Shown here: in pieces, positions 45,561-58,190 of the stretch
How the letters are laid out: each line of letters opens with the position of its first letter
Position numbering within the stretch: the first letter of the stretch is position 1
From: Neomonachus schauinslandi
Taxonomy: Eukaryota; Chordata; Mammalia; Carnivora; Phocidae
DNA: 64,000 bases
NCBI RefSeq assembly: GCF_002201575.2
Contig: NC_058405.1
Span: 75,516,075 to 75,580,074 of the forward strand
Direction of reading: 5' to 3'
Program-made: the position numbers and the translations under genes
Notes under the pieces: generated by a model
What the model saw: only the letters and a program-made list of their open reading frames with translations
Told to the model about the DNA's origin: nothing
The model's database searches: none

Positions 45561-46974
45561 CTTTTTTTTTTTTTTTTTTTCTTCAGGTCAGCTTGAGAGT
45601 ACTGAAAATTTTTCAGTTGGCATTCTAAGGTGTATGAAATTCTGTTCATTTACAAAACTATTGAGAGCAGTTGCAGACTTTTATCAGTAATATCGATCCA
45701 TTTTCTTTGGCCAAGTTTTAGCTATTTTGTTGGCTTTTCCATGCAGTAATCCAAATGGTATTAACATGTTTGGGTTAAGTTAAAATGTAGAACCTATTTT
45801 TAAAAATACATATCTGTAAGCTTTAGAAATCTGTCTCTAGAAAAAGATCAACTGTAAAATCATTGAATATCTGAAGAACAGGATATATACTATGGTACTT
45901 GTCTTCTAAGAAAATAAAACACTAATTTCTGCCATTTTTATGAACACTATTAGTGTTGCCTTAGTTATTTCTAAGCAAGTAAAATATCCCTTTGCACAGC
46001 AACTTTTGTAAAGTAGTGGAATGTGTAACTGAAAGCAAATTTCAGAAGCGTTTGCATTTAACAATATTTTGGAGCTTCTGTTGCAGAATGATAGGAGTAT
46101 CACACTCTAAACCACCTACCCCAATCAGTAAACATCTCTCTTGTTCTTAAAGGAAATGCACAATTACTCTGCTACACAACAGGGGGTAGAAACCTTTGTT
46201 TTAGGCCACTGAGAGTTTGGGCTCTTTGTTACTGTAGTTATAAAATAGAAAATTATAAAAATAATTTCCAAAATATTTAAAATAGGCATAGTGGGCTAAA
46301 AGTTCATCCTGAACGATGAAACCATTAGCACATCCAAGAAGCTAATTATCCTCTGATTTCATCTAAATTCAGTCTTTCATTGACTCCACATGGGCTTTTC
46401 TTTATTTTTGCACTCCTACCCAGTTAAGGTTCATGCATGGCACTTGCTTGTAGCTCTTTAGTCTCATCTTGAACAGTCCCCTCACCTTCCTTTGTACTGA
46501 TGTCTTGAACCAGACCAGCTATAGAGTATCTTACCACTTCCTGCATTTGCCCAGTTGTTTCCTCATGGTGTAGTTTAACTTGTTCCTCTATCTGCTGTAC
46601 CTCCTATAAAGTAGGCATTAAATGAGATTCAGATCAAGCATTTTAGGAAAGATGCTTTGCACTTCATATTGAATTACTCAAGAGGGTATAATATCAGGCT
46701 GTTACACTATTTTGATGGTAAGTTTGATCACTTGGTTGATCTCTCCTTATAAAGGAGAGGTCTCCTTTAGGTTGGTTTCTCTCCTTTGCACTTAGCAAAT
46801 GCTCTGCCAGGTGTTATTTTGACATCAAAATGAATATCCCATTCCCTAACAACCTGCGCATTGATAATATTTGCCTGAATCAGTTATTTCATTAGGTGTT
46901 CCAAAATGGTGATTTTCTAATTTGTCTTTAGTTTTACATTTATTAGGTGGTATTCTTTAAAGAAGTGCTTTCAG
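45561..46974. other. Gene-free DNA downstream of MTMR6
   Basis: AT-rich. A T-run at 45562-45580, an AATAAA at 45913 and the second copy of a 50-bp duplication are the only notable items. Confidence 0.5.
46254..46303 (+). repeat. 50-bp duplicated segment, copy 2
   Basis: Same orientation as 44396-44447. The flanks of the two copies do not match. Confidence 0.9.
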
Positions 46975-47170
46975 GGGCGCCTGGGTGGCTCAGTCGGTTG
47001 AGTGTCTGCCTTAGGCTCAGGTCATGATCCTGGGGTCTTGGGATCGAGCCCCACTTCCGGATTCCTGCTCAGTGGAGAGCCTGCTTCTCCCTCTCCATCT
47101 GCCTGCCACTCTGCCTACTTGTGCTTTCTCTCTCTGTGTCAAATAAATAAATAAAATCTTTAAAAAAAAA
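46975..47170 (+). mobile_element. SINEC, + orientation
   Basis: Head GGGGCGCCTGGGTGGCTCAG; flanks AAGTGCTTTCA and AAGTGATTTCA. Confidence 0.93.
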
Positions 47171-47740
47171 TCTCTTAAGTGATTTCATTCATCAAATCGC
47201 AAAATTCCTCTAAAAAAAGGCGTGATAAATGCTTAAATCTTCCCCTTTAATCACTAGTTTTCAGAATAAGGAGTTGTAATGGTCACCTCCAAACACTAGT
47301 TTTCTCTCTGTAGGGATGTGTATTTTTACAATCAATTACAGTAAATGCTCTTTTTGCTCAAACTGTTCTAAGTCTGTCCAGAAGAGATCCAAGGTCCTTT
47401 CATGTCCTTTTCGTGTACCAGTTAGTTTTGAGCACATTTTCGGTTTCCAACATGAGTAGATGTCCCAGGCTCATCTTGTGCTTTCTTTACTGCAGTTTTG
47501 GAATCAGCCATTTCTTGTTCCTGTTAGTGGGGAATGATATTTAAAACCAAACTCTGGACATAAGATGTGCTCATTGCTACTGGACCATCATTGCTTCCAG
47601 GCCCTTTCAATGGACAGAACTAGAAAATGTATTTTTAAAAATAATGAGTTTAAACAACATTAACCAAGTTATTATTACCACAGTGTTTTCTTCTTTGATG
47701 TGTATCTCTATTTCCCTTATACTATAAATCTTGGTTTCTT
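47171..47740. other. Unassigned gene-free DNA
   Basis: No repeat or gene recognised. Confidence 0.5.
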
Positions 47741-47922
47741 GGGGCGCCTGCGTGGCTCAGTCGGTTAAGTGTCTGACTCTTCATTTCAGCCCAGGTCATG
47801 ATCGCAGGGTTGTGAGATTGAGCCCCGTGTTGGACTCTGTGCTGGGCGTGGAGTCTGCTTAAGATTCTCTTTCCCTCTCCCTCTGCCCCTCCTCCCCCTC
47901 TAAAAAAATATATAAAAAATAA
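47741..47922 (+). mobile_element. SINEC, + orientation, older form
   Basis: GGGGCGCCTGCGTGGCTCAG head and a CT-rich end; flanks AAATCTTGGTTTCTT and AAATCTTATTTTCT. Confidence 0.92.
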
Positions 47923-48126
47923 AAATCTTATTTTCTAATAGCATGTGTAAATTGACATTTTTTTGCTTTATACTACAATATTCAAAATATAGTTTCAAAA
48001 TTATAATTAGTACTACTACTAATAATAGGGATACTGAATAAAATACAAGATTTCTTTGCATCTTACCAAGGATGTACAAAATACTGTATTCAGGAGTCAC
48101 TTGAAATAATTTCTCTGTATGCATTA

Positions 48127-48590
48127 TAGGCATACCTCAGAGATACTGGGGTTTGATTCCAGACCACTGCAATGGAGTGAATATCTCAATAAAGTGAGTC
48201 AAATGAATTTTCTGGTTTCCAGTGCTTATAAAAGTTATTTTTACACTATATTATAGTCTATTAAGTGTGCAATAGAATTATGCCAAAAAGAACAATGTAC
48301 ATACCTTAATAATACTTTTTGGCTAAAAAAATGCTCACCATCATCTGAGCTTTTAGTGAGTCATAATCACTGATCACAGCTCCCGTAACAAATATAATAA
48401 TAATGAAAAAGTTTGAAACATTGCAAGAATTACCAAAATGCAACACAGAGATATGAAGTGAACAAATGCTGTTGGATAAATGGTGCCAATAGACTTACTC
48501 GGTGTAGGGTTGCCACAAACCTTCAATTTGTAAAAAAATAAATTAAAAAAAAGCAGTATCTATGAAGTGCAATAAAACAAGGTATGTCTG
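48127..48590. mobile_element. Internally deleted Tigger1-like DNA transposon
   Basis: Starts TAGGCATACCTCAGAGATAC and ends AACAAGGTATGTCTG, inverted ends related to those at 62823. Flanked by TA on both sides (48125-48126, 48591-48592). 464 bp, no transposase frame. Confidence 0.88.
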
Positions 48591-48659
48591 TACTAATTTG
48601 AAATACAACTGAGATATTTTGTTTTCAAATTTAGGATTTGCTAATTTTCTTTTTGATTT

Positions 48660-49278
48660 AGTGGATTTTTAAATAGGCAAAACATAGTTCAAAATTCAAA
48701 TTTATATTAAAAGGTATATGCAGAAGTCTTACTTTCATTACCTTCCCTTCCACCTTGTTTTTTTCCACGACTCTTCCATCTTCCCCACCATAGGTAGCCA
48801 CTTTTACTGTTTCTATTACCCTTCCAATGTTTCTTTTTGTAAATATATATGCATACTTATATTATGTATATACATATATATATTTATTCCCCTTTTTCTT
48901 GAACAAAGAATACACACTACATATACTGTTCTGTATCTTATATCTTGCTTTTTTTTTTTACTTAACTGAATCTTGGCGATTACTTCTATCATTACAAATA
49001 GAGCTTGCTCATTGTTTGTTTATGGTTGCATCATACTTCATTGTATAGATTTCATTAAATTAGTTAATTCAAGTCGTTCCTATTTTTTTAACTTTTTATT
49101 ATGCAAATGTCCAAAAGTTAAAAAGTAAAAGTAATATAATGAACCTCCTTGTATCTCTCTAGAATCAATTATTAATAGCACTTTGCTAATCACATTTGAT
49201 TGATACTCTACCGTTTTTTGTGGTTGGCATATATGAAAACAAATTTCAGACATGCCATTTTACCCAAATAGTTCAAAA

Positions 49279-49309
<31 letters not shown>

Positions 49310-49990
49310 GTTAGGAAGTTCTGGTAAAGATACTGTAGGTTGATGGATAAAGCATCAATATATTTTTTCTTTTTCATATATTTAAGGCCATTTGCACTTC
49401 TCTGTGAATTGTGTGTTCATGTCTTTTGCCCATTTTTTTTTTCTGAACAGGTTCTATTTTGTCTTAAGAGCTTTTTATATTTTAGGGAGACCAACTCGCT
49501 ATGATATAATGTGCCAAATATAGTCTCCTTGTTTGTCATTTGCTTCTGGTCCTTTTTGCCATGCAAGAGAGTTTTATATTTTGGCAGTGGAATTCTATTA
49601 ATCTTACATTGCTTCTTGTTTTGAGTTATAGTTAGACTTTCTAATTCTAGGCTATAAAAGAATTCACCCATGTTCTTTTAGTACTTACTTATAGGGGTTT
49701 TGGGGGGTTTTTTTGTTTGTTTTTTGTTTTGTCCCATTTGACTCTGATTGATTTGGAGTTTGTTCTGGTATATAAAAACAAATATGGATCCAAATTTATC
49801 TTTTCCCAAATGGTTATCTGGTTGTTTCAGTCATTTATTAGTAAATTCATCTTGTCAGTGATTTGAGACATTATGTTTATGTACTTCTAGATTCTCTTCC
49901 TTAGCATTGGTGTGTCTATTCATGTACCAAAGCCATACAACTGTATTTATCAAGGCTATATGGTAAAGCTAATCCTGCCTTGTCACTTTT
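48660..49990 (-). mobile_element. Old antisense L1 fragment
   Basis: ATTGTGTGTTCATGTCTTTTG near 49408 and TTTTTATATTTTAGGGAGAC near 49470, followed by GTTATCTGGTTGTTTCAGTC near 49812, are antisense L1 ORF2 3' wording. Confidence 0.65.
49280..49311. repeat. (TG)n microsatellite
   Basis: About 16 TG units with one CG. Confidence 0.95.
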
Positions 49991-50447
49991 CTTTCTCAGG
50001 GTATTCTTATTATTTTTATTTATTTTGAGACAATCTCAACTATTCAGAAAAGTTGCAAGTACAGAAGGAACTTTTTTCCTGAGCCCCTTTGATACTAAGA
50101 TGCCGACATGCTGTCCTATCTCCTTTAGGTACTTAGTGTATTTTCCCTACAAAGACATTTTTATATGACCACAATGCAGCCATCAAAACCAGAAAGTTAA
50201 CATAACCACTCTATAATCCTCAGACCCCCGTTCAAATTTTCCAGCTGTCCCCTATCTGAAAAGACAATCCAGCTGTTGAATCCACTTGTTGAATTTGGTT
50301 CTCCAATCTCTTTAGCTTCTTCAATCAGGAACAGTTTCTCAGTGTTTCCTTGAATTTCATGAGTTATTTTGTACTATCAGGTGAAATCAGTTTATTCTGC
50401 CACTGGTGATCTTCATTATGATCCCTTGATTAAAGTGGCATGTCCCA

Positions 50448-50679
50448 GAGCACCTGGGTGGCTCAGTCGTTAAGGCTCTGACTGTTGGTTTCGGCTCAGG
50501 TCATAATCTCAGGGTTTTGAGATCAAGCCCTACATTGGGCTCCATTCTGGGTGTAGAGTCCACTTCAGATTCTCTCTCTCCCTCTCCCTTTGCCCTCCCC
50601 TGCTTGCTCTCTCTAAATAAATAAATAAATAAAATCTTAAAAAAAATTATATCCCTCTGCTCCCCCTTTTCTCTCTCTA

Positions 50680-50730
<51 letters not shown>

Positions 50731-50738
50731 AAATTTTA
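50448..50738 (+). mobile_element. SINEC with doubled tail and long (AAAT)n
   Basis: SINE head at 50448; first tail at 50615-50645, then a second CT-rich/tail unit (50652-50731). Flanks TTAAAGTGGCATGTCCCAG and TTAAAGAGTGGTGTGTCCCAG enclose the whole, so both tails belong to one insertion. Confidence 0.85.
50679..50731. repeat. (TAAA)n microsatellite at SINE tail
   Basis: About 13 perfect TAAA units. Confidence 0.97.
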
Positions 50739-52250
50739 AAGAGTGGTGTGTCCCAGGTTTCTTCAGTGTAAAATTACTTTTTCCTCTTTAAAACTAATTA
50801 TATTAGTATTTTGTGGAAAAGTACTTTGAGCCTATGTAAACAATTCTTTTTATCATCAAATTTTTGATTTATTCATTTATTTATAATAACATGGACTCAT
50901 CTTTGGTGTTAGCATTGCCATAATTTATTACTTTATTGTGTGTACATTTACTGCAACTTTCTACATTTACTGTATCTTTTTACTATGTAGTCTTTTTAAA
51001 AACATTTTTAAACATTTCTTTTAGTAATTACATATTAGGACTTGTATTCAGTGGTTGCCTTTTTAGTGATACTTTATATGATGCATCTAGTTTATTTTTT
51101 TACCTTACTTAGGTTACTGATTTTTGATTGTCCTCTGTATGTAATAATCCTTGGCTCTCATCTGTTACTTACATGTCAATCAATGAGCTGATTCTACTCT
51201 TGCCTTTCTCTCTCACTTCTCCAACCTTGTTCGGCTGTGTTTTATTTCCACTTTGTCAGAGCATATAACATTACCAAAATATCCTTCCACTCTTATCCTC
51301 AGTTTTGTTGTACTCTAGAATTTTTCACTAAATATCTTAGATGCTCAACACCAGTCTTTTGCCAAAGTTTCCCCAGTGGAGCTTATCCCCTAGAAGAGTC
51401 TTCAAAAGGGCCTTGCCGGTACAATCTTTCTGTAGTTCTTGTGTTTCAAATTCTTTAAGGGTAGCATGGCTGGGTATAAAATCCTTTGCTCACACTTTCC
51501 TGGAGTTTCTTGAAAATGTTGCTTACTTTATTTATTGTTGAGAAGTCTGATGCCAGCCAGATTTCTTTTCTTTATAAGTGACTTGGTCCTTTCCCTGGAG
51601 GTCCAGTGCATTTTTTTTTTTCTTTTTAAAGTCAAGTCATTTTATAAACTTATGTCTTATAGTTACCTCCTCTAGGTCAGTTTTTCCAGGTACACTAGGG
51701 CCCAGCTCAACATAGAGATTCAGGTCTTCTATTTCAGTAAAGTTTCTTGAATCATCTTTTAAATATTAGTTTTATTGTTTTATTTTACTTCTTCAGGGGT
51801 TCAAATTTCCTAAGTGTTGGATCTTTTTCGTTTTCTGTATCTATTGGTTTCTCTTTTTACCATTTTTGTTCATTTCTGTTTAATTTTTTACATTTTTTAT
51901 TTCTTTCCACTCTGCTGCTTATTGTGGTTTTAGTTCTTCATATTCTCCTTTTGGAAACTTAAAATTTAATCTTTGTTTCTGGAATTGTTTTCTTTTGCTT
52001 CAGTTTCTTTTTCATTGTTAATTCTTATTTCACATCTTTTTGTCCATTTCCATTCTGAGATTTTGAATTTGTGATTAGTGGTTGTTCATCTTATCAGCAC
52101 TTTCTAAAACTATATTTTAATGCATGTTTTAGTATTACTGCAGTTTGCCTTTACTTGTAGCCTTTCTCTTTGGGGTTTCATCTACTGAAAAGTTTTAATT
52201 CTCATCTTTGTTTTCCTCTTATAACATGGATGCTTGTTTTTTGTTTTCAT

Positions 52251-52889
52251 AAGTATTTGTGTAGAATTTTCTTGGAACAGTTGTAGCAGGTGATCCAATG
52301 AAGAAGAATGGAAGAATTAGCATGTCTTACTAGGTTTCTTAGTTCAAGAACTTCCTCTTCTGTTGCTGTAATGAAGTACAGTTTCTTCAGTAAATGTGCC
52401 TTTGTTGTCTGTCCTCTGATCTATTTATATTATGTTGTCTCAGTAGAAGGCTTATCTTTAGTTGTCTTCTTCTTTCCCAGTATCTCCACCTTTCAAAATG
52501 TTTTCTTTCCCCGAGAGGTAACATCTTCCTAAGATCACCACAACATACGTTCTAAGCCCCTTCTTTTTGACTCTATAGTTTCAGATATGCTGTCAATATT
52601 TCTTCACTTAGAGAGGGATTCTCTGTCTATGGAAAAGAACTGTAGTTGGTGTTAACTGTCCCATCACCACCGAAATCTCATTGCACTCTCTCTCATTCAT
52701 TTTCCATCTGACTCTCCACTTTTGGTGTGGACTGTGGAAACTGGAACCAACGCTGCTGGTCTCAGATCTTTATTTCCCCAGTCACGTTTAAATTGAAATC
52801 TATAAAATTCTCTTAGTCATGCTGCAAGTGAGTGCCAAGAGGGACTTAATTAGTCCTCCCTGTTGATCTTTACAGTTACATGGATGAAT
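52251..52889. other. Unassigned stretch before ERVL remnant
   Basis: No repeat or gene is recognised. The left end of the provirus may lie here. Confidence 0.4.
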
Positions 52890-54060
52890 ATGTGGAAGTT
52901 CTAATGGAAGTAATTGGATCTAAGGGTGGCAGGGGTCAAGTGGCTGCACTCAACTGCCAAAGGCAAGGTGGGTATGGTTACTTCAATGGACAGCAGACTC
53001 AAAACAGCAATCAGAATAGTCTGACTCATAAAGACCTATGGTATTGGCTATTGATAATGGTGTTTCTAGAAGTCAAATAGATAGGAAACCTACTAAATTC
53101 TTACTTGATCTATAAACAGGAAAGCTGATGCTCACTGGTCTTGTCATATTCCCTACCATCCTGAAACAGCTGGCTTGATAGAACAAAGGAATGGCCCTTT
53201 GAATATTCAGTTGCAGTGCCAGCCAGGTGGCAATACCTTGCAGGGCTGGGACAAGGCTCTCCAGAAGGCTGTATATGCTCTGAATCAGAGTCCTATAGAT
53301 GTTGCTTTTTCTCCCATAGCCAGCATTCATGATTCCAGGAATCAAGGGATTGAAATGGGAGTGGCACCATTCACTATTACTCCTAGTTACCCACTAGAAA
53401 AGTTTTTTCTTTCTATTCCCATGATATCATGCTCTGCTGCTCTACATAGTCTTTTTAAAAATAATATTTTATTTATTTATTTGAGAGAGAGAGAGTACAC
53501 AAGCAGGGGGAGTTGCAGAGGGAGAGGGAGAAGCAGGTAACCTGCTGAGCAGAGAGCCTGATGCAGGATTCGATCCCAGGACCTGGGATCATGACTAGAG
53601 CTGAAGGCAGATGCTTAACCAACTGAGCCACCCAGGTGCTCCTGGTCTACATAGTCTTAGTTTGAGACAGAGGAGTGCTTCTACCAGGAGACACACCAAT
53701 GATTTCATTGACCTGGAGGTTAAGACTGCCACCCAGCCACTTTGGGCTCCTCATGCCTCTGAATAAACAGGCAAAGAAGGGAGTTACTGTGCTGGCAGAG
53801 TGATTGATCCTGGCTACCAAGAGCAAATTGGACTGTTGTTACACAACGGAGGTAAGGAAGAGAATGTCCTCCTGAGCATCTCTTACTTTTACCATGGCCT
53901 GTGATTAAGGTCAAGAGAAAACTACAACAACCCAATCCAGTCAGAATTACTAATGGCCCAGACCCTTCAGGAATATAGGTTTGGGTCACTCCACCAGGTA
54001 AATAACCATAACCAGCTGAGGGACTGGCTGAAGGCAAAGGGACTACAGAATATGTAGTGG
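52890..54060 (+). pseudogene. ERVL-type endogenous retrovirus, decayed pol 3' part (integrase and following region)
   Basis: Broken + strand frames carry the wording of an ERVL integrase core end (53130-53400), then after a SINE insertion the region that in ERVL follows integrase and encodes a dUTPase-like domain (about 53660-54050). Several stops and frame breaks; no intact protein can come from it. The ERVL-type LTR downstream in the same orientation supports the call. Confidence 0.7.
53437..53658 (-). mobile_element. SINEC inserted in the ERVL remnant
   Basis: Antisense SINE at 53454-53642 ending GAGCCACCCAGGTGCTCC, flanked by CTGCTCTACATAGTCTT and CTGGTCTACATAGTCTT. Confidence 0.93.
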
Positions 54061-54148
54061 GTATACCAGAAATGACCGTGTGATGTTATACATTGAGGAC
54101 TATAATTGTCATGAGTATTTCCTTCTTATTTTCTTATGAATACATTTT

Positions 54149-54182
54149 TGTGTGTGTGTGTATGTGTGTATATATATATATG
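54149..54182. repeat. (TG)n-(TA)n microsatellite
   Basis: TGTGTGTGTGTATGTGTGTA then TATATATATA. Confidence 0.95.
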
Positions 54183-54495
54183 AAGCAAATAGCTTTGCTT
54201 TCTTTCCTGTCTTATTCTCTTATTATATAACACATAGTGTATTGACTGTATCGTAGTATCTAAGTATTGTTAATTTTATATCATAGTATTTAAGTTACAG
54301 AACATCAAGGAAAAGAGGAAACATCACTCAAGGATTTTATTTCCTTTTTTGGGGAAGGGGTTAGTGCTTTTTCAGTTGTATGCAGTAGAGTTGTATCATG
54401 TTAGGCATAATTATGATCCAGTTATTTCTTTATTTGGAGATTAAGTATGGTTTAAGGAGATTTGTATGGGTGCCAAGTTGACAAGGGGGTGGGCT

Positions 54496-54980
54496 TGTGG
54501 TGGTTAGTTTTATGTGTCAACATGACTGGGTCATGGATACCCAGATATTTGGCTGAACATTATTCTGGGTGTTCTGTGTTGGCGTTTCTGGATGAGATTA
54601 GCACTTGAATTGGTCGACTCAGTAAAGCAGGTTGCCCTCCCCAAAATGGGTGGGCATCTTCCCATCCATTAAAGGCCTGAGTAGAATGAAATGTGGAGGA
54701 AGAGAGAATTTACCTTTTTCTTCTGCTTGAGTGATTTAGCTAGGACACTGGTCTTCTCCAGTCCTAGGACTGGGGTTTATACCATTGGGTCCCCCTGATT
54801 CTCAGGCCTTCAGGCTTGGACTAAATTATATCACTGGCTTTCCTTGGGGCTCCAGTTTGCAGATGGCTGATTGTGGGGCTTCTCAGCCTCCATAATCATG
54901 TGAGCCAATTCCTCATAATAAATCTCTTTCTCTGTGTATATCCTATTGGTTCTGTTTCTCTGTAGAACCCAACTAATAGA
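54496..54980 (+). mobile_element. ERVL LTR (MLT2-type), probably the 3' LTR
   Basis: Begins TGTGGTGGTTAGTTTTATGT, includes GCATAATCATGTGAGCC-type wording near 54890 and an AATAAA near 54918, and ends GTAGAACCCAACTAATAGAG. A G-rich run (AAGGGGGTGGG) just before it sits where a polypurine tract would be. About 485 bp, same orientation as the pol remnant upstream. Confidence 0.85.
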
Positions 54981-55830
54981 GGTAGCTATAGTTAGCCTGT
55001 GGGAACCCAGAAATCCCCCATTTCTTCTTTTTATGTTATTATTGTGATAAAGTATACAGTTGTTTTTAAATGTACAACTCAGTGGCATTAAGTACATTCA
55101 CAATGTTGTGAAATTCATCACCCCTGTCCATTTGAAGAACTCTTTAATGATCCCAAACAGAAACTGTACGCATTAATCAATAACTCCCCAGTGCCTCTGG
55201 CAGCCATTCTTCTACTTTCTGTCTCTATAAATTTGACTCTTCTAGTTACCTCATGTAAGTATAATCATGCAGTTTATGTCCTGTTGTGTTTGGTATATTT
55301 CATTTAGCATATTTTTCATTTTTATCCATTTTGAGTGAATTTTTATATATGGTAAGATAAGCATTCAACTTCATTATTTTGCATGTGGATACCCAGTTTT
55401 CCCAGCATTGTTTGTTGAAAAAAAAAAACAAAAACCTGTCCTTTCCCCATTGAAAAGTCTTGGCACTCTTATTGAAAATCTAGTGACCATATATGTGAGG
55501 ATTTATTTCTTTGTTCCTGGGCTCTGTTTTATCCCAGTAGTCCACATATTTGCCTTTATTCTAGTACAACACTCTTTTGATTATTGTAGTGTTGAAGTAA
55601 CTTATGAAATCAGAGAGTGTGAGTCCTCTAACTTGGTTCTTTTTTCAAGGTTGTTTGGTTATTAGGATCCTCGAAATTCCATGGGAATTTTTGGATGTGC
55701 TTTTCTATTTCTGCAAAAAATATTGTGGGATTTTTGACAGGCATTTTATTGAACCAATAGATTGCTTTTGATAGTATTGACATTAGTAGGTCTTCTGATC
55801 CATGAACATGGGATGTCTTTCCATTTATTT

Positions 55831-57900
55831 GAGTTTTCTTTAATTTCTTTTTTTTCATGTTGAATATGCTTTACTATTATTTTCTTTTTTTATTAACATA
55901 TATTGTATTATTTGTTTCAGGGGTACAGGTCTGTGATTCATCAGTCTTACATAATTCACAGCGCTCACCGTAGCACATACCCTCCCCAATGTCCATGACC
56001 CAGCCACCCCATCCCTCCCACCCCCCTCCACTACAGCAACCCTCAGTTTGTTTCCTGAGATTAAGAGTCTCTTACGGTTTGTCTCCCTCTCTGGTTTCGT
56101 CTTGTTTCATTTTTCCCTCCCTTCCCCTATGATCCTCTGTCTTGTTTCTCAAAGTCCTCATATCAGTGAGATCATATGATACTTATCTTTCTCTGATTGA
56201 CTTATTTCGCTTAGCATAATACCCTCTAGTTCCATCCACGGCATTGCAAATGGCAAGATTTCATTTTTTTGATGGCTGCATAATATTCCATTGTATATAT
56301 ATATACCACATATTCTTTATCCATTCATCTGTTGATGGACATCTAGGCTCTTTAGACAGTTTGGCTATTGTGGACATTGCTACTATAAACATTGGGGTGC
56401 ACGTGCCCCTTCGAATCACTATGTTTGTATCTTTGGGGTAAATACCCAGTAGTGCAATTGCTGGGTCATAGGGCAGCTCTATTTTCAACTTTTTGAGGAA
56501 CCTTCATACTGTTTCCCAGAGTGGCTGCACCAGCTTGCATTCCCACCAACAGTGTAGGAGGGTTCCCCTTTCTCCACATCCTCACCAACATCTGTTGTTT
56601 CCTGACTGGTTAATTTTAGCCATTCTGACTGGTGTGAGGTGGTATCTCATTGAGGTTTTGATTTGGATTTCCCTGATGCCGAGTGATGTTGAGCCCTTTT
56701 TCATGTGTCTGTTGGTCATTTGGATGTCTTCTTTGCAGAAATGTCTGTTCATGTCTTCTGCCCATTTCTTGATTAGATTATTTGTTCTTTGGGTGTTGAG
56801 TTTAATAAGTTCTTTATAGATTTTGGATATTAGCCCTTAATCTGATAGGTCATTTGCAAATATCTTCTCCCATTCTGTCGGTTGTCTTTTGGTTTTGTTG
56901 ACTGTTTCCTTTGCTGTGCAAAAGCTTTTTATCTTGATGAAGTCCCAATATTTCATTTTTGCCCTTGCTTCCCTTGCCTTTGGCGGTGTTTTTAGGAAGA
57001 AGTTGCTGCAGCTGAGGTCAAAGAGGTTGCTGCTTGTGTTCTTCTCAAGGATTTTGATGGATTCCTGTCTCACACTTACGTCTTTCATACATTTTGAGTC
57101 TATTTTTGTGTGTGGTGTAAGGAAATGGTCCAGTTTCATTCTTCTGCATGTGCTGTCCAATTTTCCCAACACCATTTGTAGAAGAGACTGTCTTTTTTCC
57201 ACTGGACATTCTTTCTTCCTTTGTCAAAGATTACTTAACCATAGAGTTGAGGGTCCATTTCTGGGCTCTCTATTCTGTTCCATTGATCTATGTGTCTGTT
57301 TTTGTGCCAGTACCATACTGTCTTGATGATGACAGCTTTGTAATAGAGCTTGAAGTCTGGAATTGTGATGCCACCAGCTTTGCTTTTCTTTTTCAACATT
57401 CCTCTGGCTATGCAGGGTCTTTTCTGGTTCCACACAAATTTTAAGGTTATTTGTTCCATTTCTTTGAAATAAGTTGATGGTATTTTGATAGGGATTGCAT
57501 TAAATGTGTAGATTGCTCTAGGTAGCATAGACATTTTCACAATATTTGTTCTTCCAATCCATGAGCATGGAACGTTTTTCTATTTCTTTGTGTATTCCTC
57601 AATTTCTTTCATGAGTATTCTATAGTTTTCTGAGTACAGATTCTTTGCCTCTTTAGTTAGATTTATTCCTAGGTATCTTATGGTTTTGGGTGCAATTGTA
57701 AATGGGATCGAATCCTTAATTTCTCTTTCTTTTTTCTTGTTGTTGGTATATAGAAATGCCACTGATTTCTGTGCATTGATTTTATATCCTGCCACTTTAC
57801 TGAATTCCTGTATGAGTTCTAGCAGTTTTGGGGTGTAGACTTTTGAGTTTTCCACATAAAGTATCATATCATCTGCAAAGAGAGTTTTCTTTAGTTTCTT
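55831..57900 (-). mobile_element. Younger 5'-truncated L1 (about 2.0 kb) inserted into the old L1
   Basis: Duplication GAGTTTTCTTTAATTTCTT (55831-55849) and GAGTTTTCTTTAGTTTCTT (57882-57900), one mismatch. The minus strand holds the C-terminal ORF2 half: starts at the catalytic box FADDMILYVE, then VAGYKINAQKSVAFLY, MKMSMLPRAIYTFNAIPIK, and ELPYDPAIALLGIYPKDTN near the end. Several frames, so not functional. The break lies exactly at the reverse-transcriptase DD box. Confidence 0.9.
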
Positions 57901-58009
57901 TCAGCAACATCTATAGTTTTCAATGTACAAGTCTTTTACCTCCTTGGCTTAAGTTTATTTCTAAGTATTTTGTTCTTTTTGATACTCTTTTGAATGGAAT
58001 TGTTTTCTT

Positions 58010-58190
58010 TTCTTTTTTTAAAGATTTTATTTATTAACAGAGAGAGAGAGAATGAGTGGGGGGAGGGGCAGAGAGAGAAGCAGACTCCCTGCTGAGCAGG
58101 GAGCCAGATGTGGGGCTCGATCCCAGAATTCTGGGATCATGACCTGAACTGAAGGCAGACGCTCAACTGACTGAGCCACCCAGGTGCCCC
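58010..58190 (-). mobile_element. SINEC inside old L1
   Basis: Flanked by AATGGAATTGTTTTCTT (57993-58009) and AATGGAATCGTTTTCTT after 58190; ends GAGCCACCCAGGTGCCCC. Confidence 0.95.

Larger units (their letters stand above)
50010..52250 (-). mobile_element. Old antisense LINE (L1M/HAL1-like), several pieces
   Basis: AGAAAAGTTGCAAGTACAGA and CCTGAGCCCCTTTGATACTA near 50050-50090, and the T-rich run 51100-52250 with GTAGCATGGCTGGGTATAAA, fit antisense old L1/HAL1. Limits and family are uncertain. Confidence 0.45.

Noticed and set aside
53175..53540. 121-codon frame as a host gene
   Set aside because: It is ERVL pol remnant that runs into an antisense SINE; frames break on both sides.
55628..55858. 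Two reverse-transcriptase boxes as a duplicated RT gene
   Set aside because: The 19-bp target duplication shows a separate younger L1 inserted in an older one.
56889..57326. 145-codon + strand open frame, the longest in the window
   Set aside because: It is the antisense of L1 ORF2 (minus-strand 57235-57540 and neighbours read as L1), so not a gene.
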